Assembly: GCA_020633205.1 (NCBI GenBank)
Contig: JACKEB010000010.1
Location: 806,001-870,000 of the forward strand
Source: Polyangiaceae bacterium
Lineage (GTDB): Bacteria; Myxococcota_A; Polyangia; Polyangiales; Polyangiaceae
DNA: 64,000 nt
Reading direction: 5' to 3'
Part shown: positions 58,274-64,000 of the stretch, piece after piece
Layout: each line of letters starts with the position of its first letter
How positions within the stretch are numbered: the stretch's first letter is position 1
Made by a program: the position numbers and the translations under genes
Notes under the pieces: model-generated
The model's database searches: none
What the model saw: only the letters and a program-made list of their open reading frames with translations
What the model was told of the DNA's origin: nothing

Positions 58274-60781
58274 ATGGATAGACTCGGCTTTGGTTGTGGC
58301 TCCGGCAGTGTCGGGGCTCGAATATGGGCGTGCATCGCCCTGGCGATGTGCGTTTGGATGCTTCCGGCTGCTGCGAGCGCCGCACCCGAAGCGCACATCC
58401 TGCGGATCGACCCGCGCGCCAGCACCGAGAGTGGAGATCCACTCATCACGATGGTTACCGAGGTCGTGCAGACCAAGCGCGTTGGCGATGCCACGAGCGC
58501 CTGCGCTGCGATGACAGGGAACTCGCTCTACGACTGCATGAGCGGCGCGCTGGAGAAGCCAGGCGCCCTCTACGAGGTGTTTCCTTTCCCCAAGGATAAC
58601 GCCATCTTCACCGTCAAGGTCGACGGCGCTGACAGCCTGGGCAAGATCGAGAAGGTCGATCGCTGGGGAGAGCAGCTCAATCAGCCAGGTGTGGGTACCG
58701 CTTGGCTGATCATGATCGACGCTGACAAGCGGATGCAAGGCGGCTTCGAAGAGGCGAAGCAAGTCGCAGACCGCTTCGTCCAGAGCATGGGTCGCAACGA
58801 CATCGTCAACGTCATGTTCTTCAATGACCGCGCGGTGTTCAAAGACTCCAAGTGGCTATCCGCAGCAGACAAGAGCAAGGCGAGTTCGGTCATCCGCTCT
58901 CAGTCGAGCGTCATGCCAAGCTCCGGTCGTAACCGCACGCTGCTCACGCTGATCAAGACGGGCGTCACCGATGCCTTCAAGAATCTCGGCAACGTGGGTG
59001 AGACGATTCAGGTGCCGATGCACCAGGCGTTGGTCGTGCTGTCCAGCGGCTTCGGCGGCACAGATCCCTCCACCACGGGTCCCGGCGCGCTGCAGCTCCA
59101 GCAGTACCTCACCGGCGGTCGCTTCCCGGAGGACAACACTGCGCTTCCAAAGATGCCGCTACCCATCGTGAGCATCTGGTTTCCGCATACGACCTACGAC
59201 GAGTTCAAGAAGAACTCGATGGAGTTCATGCAGAACCTGGCAAACCCCGAGATCGGTGGTCTCTACACGATCATGCGCGGTGGCCAGGGCGGTCGGGCAG
59301 ACACCATCGTCAAGGCGGTGCGCACGCGCTTCTCCAAGATGTACATGGTGAAGGTGCGGCTCTCCTGCGTCGCCACGAGCGTCACCCAGAGCTTCAGCTT
59401 GGTGTTCAACAACGTGAAGCCCCCGATCCTCGGTGACAACACGTTCAAGGACGTGCCGGTCGGCATCGATCCAACGACCTGGCCCCTAGACGTCAACCAA
59501 AAGCTGACTCAAGACAACATCGCCCAGGCTGGCGGGGTATATCCAGGCGGAAAATTCAAGGTCTTCGGTAACTTCTGTTGGGGCGGCGACACGAGTCGCG
59601 CCGAGGTGTATTTCCTCCCCGCAGGGCAAAACCCGCCAGCGGCGCTCGCCGGGGCGAACATCGATCAAGCCAAGAAGGCGCAGACCCAGCTGATTCAGCA
59701 AGGCATGCGCGGCAAGGCGATCGAAGCGAACGACACCTACGTGGAGTTCGAGGCTCCCGACAAAGACAAGATCATCCACGGCTCGGGCAGCCAGGCCGTC
59801 GCTCGAGTGGTGCTGTTTGACAATCGCGCCAAGCGCACGAGCGGCGTCACGGCCGACACGATTTTACAGGTGAAGGCGACCAGCAGTGGTCCTTTCCCGA
59901 TCCTCTACGTGCTCATCGGGCTGTTTGGCCTGACGGTGATCGCGCTCTTGGTGGTGGTCATTGTACGCAGCGGTGGAAAGAACCGCCGCCCGCCTCCGCC
60001 TCCGCCTCCCGCAATGCCGCCGGGCGGTGGCTATGGCGGGCCTGGCTATGGCGGGCCCGGTGGTGGCTATGGCGGCGGCTATCCTCCGCAAGGTGGCGGC
60101 TATCCTCCGCAAGGTGGCGGTTACGGGGGCGGCCAGTACGGCGCCGCCCCCGGCGGCCCCGCCGCGATGTCGCCCGCAGCGCCGCCGATCGCGGCGGCGC
60201 CTCCCGCGGCGGAGCCAGCTCCTTTGGCTCCGCCCCCCGCCGCAGCAGCGCCTCCCGCTGCTGCCCACGGGCCGCCAACACCGGCCGCCGCTCCTCCTGC
60301 CTTCGCGGCCGCTGCTCCTGTAGCGGCCGCTGCTCCATTGGTGGTCGAACATCCACCAGATCCCGCTGCACCGGTGGTGAGCCCCGAGTTCATGTTCGGG
60401 GCTGAACCTCCGAAGTACGGTGTGACGACCGACGCACCTGCCCGACCGATGAAAGCGCCGCCCGACCCCTACCAGTCGGGCGTTTCTGCATCGAGGGCCA
60501 CACTTCAAGGGTCACAAGGCGTGTTCACCGTCGTACCAGGAGTTGAGATGCGTGTCGGACGCGACGGATCCCAGTGCGCCATCCTACTAACGGAGCCACG
60601 GGTCAGCGGCCTCCACGCTTCGATCAAGATCGAAGACGGCAAGCTGATGCTGCGAGACGACAACAGCAACAACGGCACCTTTCTTAACGGCAACCGCCTC
60701 ACTCCTGGAAGCTGGTCCAGCGTGCGCAACGGTTCGCTTCTTCGCTTCGGCCCAGCAGAGTTCAGCGTCAACCTGGAGTAA
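58274..60781 (+). CDS. VWA-like, single-pass membrane protein with C-terminal FHA domain
   Basis: The 835-residue protein has a signal peptide (cleavage near AAASA, about 35-38). A long extracytoplasmic region contains a von Willebrand-A-like part (TAWLIMIDADKRMQGG, DIVNVMFFNDRAVF) whose metal motif is degenerate (DADKR in place of DxSxS). One membrane helix (about 545-566) and a Gly/Tyr/Pro-rich cytoplasmic linker follow. The FHA domain at the end has VGRDGSQCAILL, VSGLHASIKIEDGK and NSNNGTFLNGNRLTPG. The layout suggests an outside-to-inside adaptor. The next gene, a PP2C phosphatase, starts 3 bases later. Confidence 0.82.
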   Translation: MDRLGFGCGSGSVGARIWACIALAMCVWMLPAAASAAPEAHILRIDPRASTESGDPLITMVTEVVQTKRVGDATSACAAMTGNSLYDCMSGALEKPGALYEVFPFPKDNAIFTVKVDGADSLGKIEKVDRWGEQLNQPGVGTAWLIMIDADKRMQGGFEEAKQVADRFVQSMGRNDIVNVMFFNDRAVFKDSKWLSAADKSKASSVIRSQSSVMPSSGRNRTLLTLIKTGVTDAFKNLGNVGETIQVPMHQALVVLSSGFGGTDPSTTGPGALQLQQYLTGGRFPEDNTALPKMPLPIVSIWFPHTTYDEFKKNSMEFMQNLANPEIGGLYTIMRGGQGGRADTIVKAVRTRFSKMYMVKVRLSCVATSVTQSFSLVFNNVKPPILGDNTFKDVPVGIDPTTWPLDVNQKLTQDNIAQAGGVYPGGKFKVFGNFCWGGDTSRAEVYFLPAGQNPPAALAGANIDQAKKAQTQLIQQGMRGKAIEANDTYVEFEAPDKDKIIHGSGSQAVARVVLFDNRAKRTSGVTADTILQVKATSSGPFPILYVLIGLFGLTVIALLVVVIVRSGGKNRRPPPPPPPAMPPGGGYGGPGYGGPGGGYGGGYPPQGGGYPPQGGGYGGGQYGAAPGGPAAMSPAAPPIAAAPPAAEPAPLAPPPAAAAPPAAAHGPPTPAAAPPAFAAAAPVAAAAPLVVEHPPDPAAPVVSPEFMFGAEPPKYGVTTDAPARPMKAPPDPYQSGVSASRATLQGSQGVFTVVPGVEMRVGRDGSQCAILLTEPRVSGLHASIKIEDGKLMLRDDNSNNGTFLNGNRLTPGSWSSVRNGSLLRFGPAEFSVNLE

Positions 60782-60784
60782 ACC

Positions 60785-62125
60785 ATGCGGCGAACCGCGC
60801 AAGGCGTGGTGATCGACTTTGCTGAGCTCAGTGACCCTGGCCGGGACCCGAGCAAGCAGACCAATGAGGACTCGAGTGCCTACGCGGAAACGCCGCTGGG
60901 TCACCTGGCGGTGCTGTGCGACGGCATGGGCGGGCACTTGTCAGGACAGGAGGCAAGCCGAGCAGCTGTCGACGCCGTGGTCCAACACGTGAGTCAGGCC
61001 ACAACGGATAGCGACATCCCCAGCACGCTGAGGAGCGCCGTTCAAGCAGCTGGTCACGCGGTTTTCGCGCTGGGCGAAGGCGTGCCTGCCGGGGCACGCC
61101 CGGGCTCCACCTGCGTTGCCGCGCTGATTCACAAGAGCGGTCTCAGCATCGCCCACGTCGGCGACTCCCGCTGCTACCTGCTGCGCGACGCCTCCATCAC
61201 ACGGCTCACCCGCGATCACTCCGTGGTCCAAGAGCTGATGGACGCAGGCGTACTCACACCTCAGGCCGCCGCCGAACATCCAGACGCCAATCAGATCACC
61301 CGCGCCCTGGGCACTCATCGCGACGTAGAGGTCGAGCTGAGCGGTCCATTTTCGCTGCGGGCCCACGATGCGTTGTTGCTGTGCAGCGATGGCCTCACGG
61401 ACATGGTGAGCGACGCAGAACTCCGTCAGCTCGTGCCTCAGAGCATCGCCAGCGGCCCGGCGGTCACTTGCCAACAGCTGGTGGACCTCGCGAATCAGCG
61501 GGGCGGCCACGACAACATCTCGATTCAGCTGGTCGAAGTCATCGAGGCGCCGCTTCACCAGCACGCGCCTTTGCCCACGCGCTTCGAAGCGGCGGGCTCG
61601 ACGCTTCACGCCCAGGGTCCAGGCGCAACGCTGCACGCCGAGCCGCCGCCCACGCTACCTCACGGCGGCGCTCACCCCGTGTCTCCCACCGTGGGCGCGA
61701 CCCAGCTGCTCGAGCCGGTAGGCGTGCCTGCAACGGTGAGCGACGACTCCGTGCCTCACACCGAGCGGGCACCGATCACGCTCGTCGACGAGCCAGCGCG
61801 GCCCAGCCTGCTCATGCGGCGCACAAGCGGCGCGGGTCGCAACGTCGTCACGCTCAGCGCCGGGCTCGCCCTGATCATCCTAGTGGCGATCATCGGCTGG
61901 TGGCTATTCGGCTCCCACACCCCTGCCCCGCCGGCCCCTCCTGAGGAGCCACTGATTGCGCCAGATCCGAGCCAAGGCCACGTCCTCGAGCTAGCGCCCC
62001 AGGCGCTCGATGCAGGTCCGGAAACGCCGCGGCGCCCCGATCAGCGGCCGTCGGCCAAACCTCCAGCGTTGCGCGACGCCGCTGCCCCCGCAGACGCGAT
62101 CGCACCAGACGCTAGCAGCCCGTAG
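60785..62125 (+). CDS. PP2C-type Ser/Thr phosphatase with C-terminal membrane anchor
   Basis: The PPM/PP2C catalytic domain (about 10-260) has KQTNEDSS, the metal motif LCDGMGGHLSGQEAS, GSTCVAAL, AHVGDSRCYLLR, LTRDHSVVQELMDAG, LLCSDGLTDMVSDAEL and GGHDNISIQL. These are the metal aspartates of a functional enzyme. A Pro/His-rich linker and one helix (about 355-377) follow, leaving a short extracytoplasmic tail. It should dephosphorylate Ser/Thr proteins, possibly the FHA ligands encoded beside it. It lies 3 bases after the VWA-FHA gene. Confidence 0.92.
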   Translation: MRRTAQGVVIDFAELSDPGRDPSKQTNEDSSAYAETPLGHLAVLCDGMGGHLSGQEASRAAVDAVVQHVSQATTDSDIPSTLRSAVQAAGHAVFALGEGVPAGARPGSTCVAALIHKSGLSIAHVGDSRCYLLRDASITRLTRDHSVVQELMDAGVLTPQAAAEHPDANQITRALGTHRDVEVELSGPFSLRAHDALLLCSDGLTDMVSDAELRQLVPQSIASGPAVTCQQLVDLANQRGGHDNISIQLVEVIEAPLHQHAPLPTRFEAAGSTLHAQGPGATLHAEPPPTLPHGGAHPVSPTVGATQLLEPVGVPATVSDDSVPHTERAPITLVDEPARPSLLMRRTSGAGRNVVTLSAGLALIILVAIIGWWLFGSHTPAPPAPPEEPLIAPDPSQGHVLELAPQALDAGPETPRRPDQRPSAKPPALRDAAAPADAIAPDASSP

Positions 62126-62227
62126 AGGCGCTTTGAGTATTGTGCGACAGTCCCACGCGCCTTCCCGCGCAAATGCTGCGACCCACTTCACGACCCTTAC
62201 GCGACCCACGAGAGCGGTGAACTCAAG

Positions 62228-64000
62228 ATGATCCCCGGCTTTGGCAAGCAGACCATCACCATTGGCAGTGCGCCCCACTGCGAAATTCGGCTCGGAGGAC
62301 CCGGCGTCGCTCCCGAGCATGCACGCATCGTTCACCAAGGCGGGGGCCAGCTGGTGTTCGTCGACGGCGGCACCGGACAGACCACCGCAAACGGTCAGCC
62401 CCTGCAGCCCGCCTCCACGGTGCCCTTCGATTTCCGCACGCAATTCGTAGTGGGTCAGGCGACGCTGCCCAATGCGCATCCAGCCATCGCGCTGATGTTG
62501 CTCGACAAGGGGCAACTAGCGCCCACCCCCGGCGAACTGACGTTCGGCCGCGACGCGGCGCGATGCCACATCGTCGTCCACAACCAAAACGTTTCCGGGA
62601 GGCACGCAAGCTTCCGTCTGCAGCCGTTCAGCGTCACGGACCACGGCTCCACGAGCGGCACCTGGCTCGGCCAAGAGCGTCTGCCGCCAGAGCAAGCGCG
62701 GCCCATCGATGCGAACGCACTAGTCGCCATCGGCCCGGTGCCAATCGCCGCCAGTGTGGTGCAGCAGCTCCTCGCCGGCGGTCAACCAGCTGGAGCTCCG
62801 GCAGCTGCGGCAGGCGCAGCAGCTGGCGCGGCTGCAGCGGGCGGCAACTCCGGACCGCGCAAGAAGCACAAGACGGTCATCGGACAGGTGCAGCTCGGCG
62901 GCCCCACCGGCGCCGCCTTCAAGACCATCGGCCGCACCGAAGACAACGACATCCCGATCAATCACCCGCAGATCTCCAGCAAGCATGCCTTGCTGCACAA
63001 GATCCAGGGGCAGCTCTACTTGGAGGATCGCGGCAGCGCCAACGGCACCTACGTCCGTGGGCAGCGCATTCCGCCAGGGCAAAAGGTCCCGGTCCAAAGC
63101 GGTGAAAAGGTCTTCATCGGACCGATGCCCCTCCTGATCCAGGAGGAAGCACAAGAAGTCGCCGTCGTCGTCGAGGACTCGGCGCAGTGGGCAGGTCGCC
63201 CGCTGTACGAAATCGAAGCCTGGGACCTGGTGATTCAAGTCCCCGACCGCGACAACCCGAAGGAGCTCAAGACGCTCCTCGACCACATCAGCTTCAAGGC
63301 CATGCCCGGCGACTTGATCGCGCTGATGGGTCCATCGGGCGCAGGCAAGACCACGCTCTTGCTGACCTTGAACGGCTACATGCCGCCGACCCACGGTCAG
63401 GTGCGCATCAACGGCGAAGATCTCTACGCGATCTACGACGTGCTTCGCGGCTCCATCGGCTACGTGCCTCAGGACGACATCGTCCATCCAGAGCTCACGG
63501 TGTGGGAAGCCGTACGCTACAGCGCCAAGTTCCGCCTGCCGCCTGACTTCTCCGAAGACGAAATCGATCGTCGCGTCGACATGACGCTGCGCCAGCTCGG
63601 CCTCGACAGCGTCAAGCACCTGCAGATCGGTAAGCCCGAAAAGAAGGTGCTCTCTGGCGGTCAACGTAAGCGCGTGAACATCGCGATGGAGCTGGTGACG
63701 GACCCCATCATCATGTTCCTCGACGAGCCCACGTCTGGTCTCGCCGCAGACGACACCACGGCCTTGGTTCAGCTCCTCGCGGATCTAGCGAAGCAGACCG
63801 GTAAGACGATCATCACCACCATCCACCAGCCGGCGAAGGACGAATTCGAGAAGTTCAACCTGACCCTGGTACTCGGCGTGGGCGGTATCCCGATCTTCTA
63901 CGGGCCCACCAAGCCGGACGCTTACCGCTTCTTCGGCTCGTTCGCCGAGCGCCAAGGCAAACCGAACGACATCGACAACCCGCGTGACATGTTCGACATG
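62228..64000 (+). CDS. Three-FHA ABC transporter, ABCG-type (C-terminus outside the window)
   Basis: 591 residues are visible; the frame is open at the window end. A degenerate FHA-like part (1-85) is followed by FHA domains at about 104-175 (FGRDAARCHIVV, VSGRHASF, GSTSGTWL) and 220-300 (IGRTEDNDIPI, ISSKHALL, GSANGTYVRG). An Ala/Gly linker lies between. From about 330 an ABC ATPase follows: Walker A GPSGAGKTT (368-376), signature LSGGQRKRVNIAMEL and Walker B IIMFLDEPTSGL with TTIHQP. The domain order resembles Mycobacterium tuberculosis Rv1747, which is regulated by a Ser/Thr kinase through its FHA domains. A membrane part is expected beyond the window. Confidence 0.92.
   Translation, partial: MIPGFGKQTITIGSAPHCEIRLGGPGVAPEHARIVHQGGGQLVFVDGGTGQTTANGQPLQPASTVPFDFRTQFVVGQATLPNAHPAIALMLLDKGQLAPTPGELTFGRDAARCHIVVHNQNVSGRHASFRLQPFSVTDHGSTSGTWLGQERLPPEQARPIDANALVAIGPVPIAASVVQQLLAGGQPAGAPAAAAGAAAGAAAAGGNSGPRKKHKTVIGQVQLGGPTGAAFKTIGRTEDNDIPINHPQISSKHALLHKIQGQLYLEDRGSANGTYVRGQRIPPGQKVPVQSGEKVFIGPMPLLIQEEAQEVAVVVEDSAQWAGRPLYEIEAWDLVIQVPDRDNPKELKTLLDHISFKAMPGDLIALMGPSGAGKTTLLLTLNGYMPPTHGQVRINGEDLYAIYDVLRGSIGYVPQDDIVHPELTVWEAVRYSAKFRLPPDFSEDEIDRRVDMTLRQLGLDSVKHLQIGKPEKKVLSGGQRKRVNIAMELVTDPIIMFLDEPTSGLAADDTTALVQLLADLAKQTGKTIITTIHQPAKDEFEKFNLTLVLGVGGIPIFYGPTKPDAYRFFGSFAERQGKPNDIDNPRDMFDM

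Noticed and set aside
1..64000. CRISPR array, IS element, prophage or rRNA operon
   Set aside because: No regularly spaced identical repeats with unique spacers, no transposase or phage structural genes and no rRNA-like sequence were seen.

Overview
The window is GC-rich bacterial chromosome. It has the look of a Myxococcota genome, most likely a Polyangiales (Sorangium/Polyangium-type) member. The reasons are the many secreted lipoproteins with Gly/Ser/Asn linkers, a MYXO-CTERM-like C-terminal tail on a DUF1028 protein, PEGA/TPR proteins, a Ser/Thr kinase fused to a sulfatase-modifying-factor domain, and a cluster of FHA, PP2C and FHA-ABC genes. This placement is inferred from protein families. 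No rRNA or other marker was available to test it.

Layout. 1-3.7 kb: end of an alkyladenine DNA glycosylase gene, coaBC, a CPBP membrane protease, yebC, and tRNA-Leu(GAG). 3.7-15.6 kb (minus strand): a Cys-rich lipoprotein, a soluble kinase-receiver hybrid, two translationally coupled lipoproteins and a 2488-residue TPR protein. 15.8-18.1 kb: a PEGA/TPR protein and a MYXO-CTERM DUF1028 protein. 18.1-22.2 kb (minus): a probable operon of an alpha/beta-hydrolase lipoprotein, two coupled AdoMet-decarboxylase-like halves and threonine synthase. 22.3-25.9 kb: a CDP-alcohol phosphotransferase, a FadL-like beta-barrel and a YceI-like lipoprotein.

26.3-30.7 kb is the most interesting stretch. It holds a small lipoprotein ending in two CGAGxCG motifs, an IgGFc-binding-like lipoprotein, a DUF692/MNIO enzyme and a coupled HvfC/DUF2063-type partner. 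Together these look like a bufferin/Hvf-type RiPP metallophore system whose precursor is a lipoprotein. 31-38 kb: a Ser/Thr kinase-SUMF fusion, a Pro-rich TPR protein and an L,D-transpeptidase lipoprotein. 38-40 kb: glutaryl-CoA dehydrogenase and a GNAT acetyltransferase. 40.3-48.5 kb: a polysaccharide cluster (galE, glycosyltransferase, rmlC-rmlB-rmlD-rmlA, glycosyltransferase, flippase). 48.4-54.9 kb (minus): a methyltransferase, an M20 peptidase, rlmE, an unusual pseudouridine synthase-methyltransferase fusion and a Tat-exported amine oxidase. 55-56.6 kb: divergently arranged rplC and rplS. 57-64 kb: a phosphosignalling island of two FHA proteins, a PP2C phosphatase and a three-FHA ABC transporter that runs off the window.

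Genes are densely packed. Overlaps of the ATGA or GTGA type are frequent (rml cluster, MNIO-HvfC pair, SpeD-like pair, rlmE-M20 pair, lipoprotein pair), so translational coupling is common. No insertion sequence, prophage, CRISPR array or rRNA was seen.
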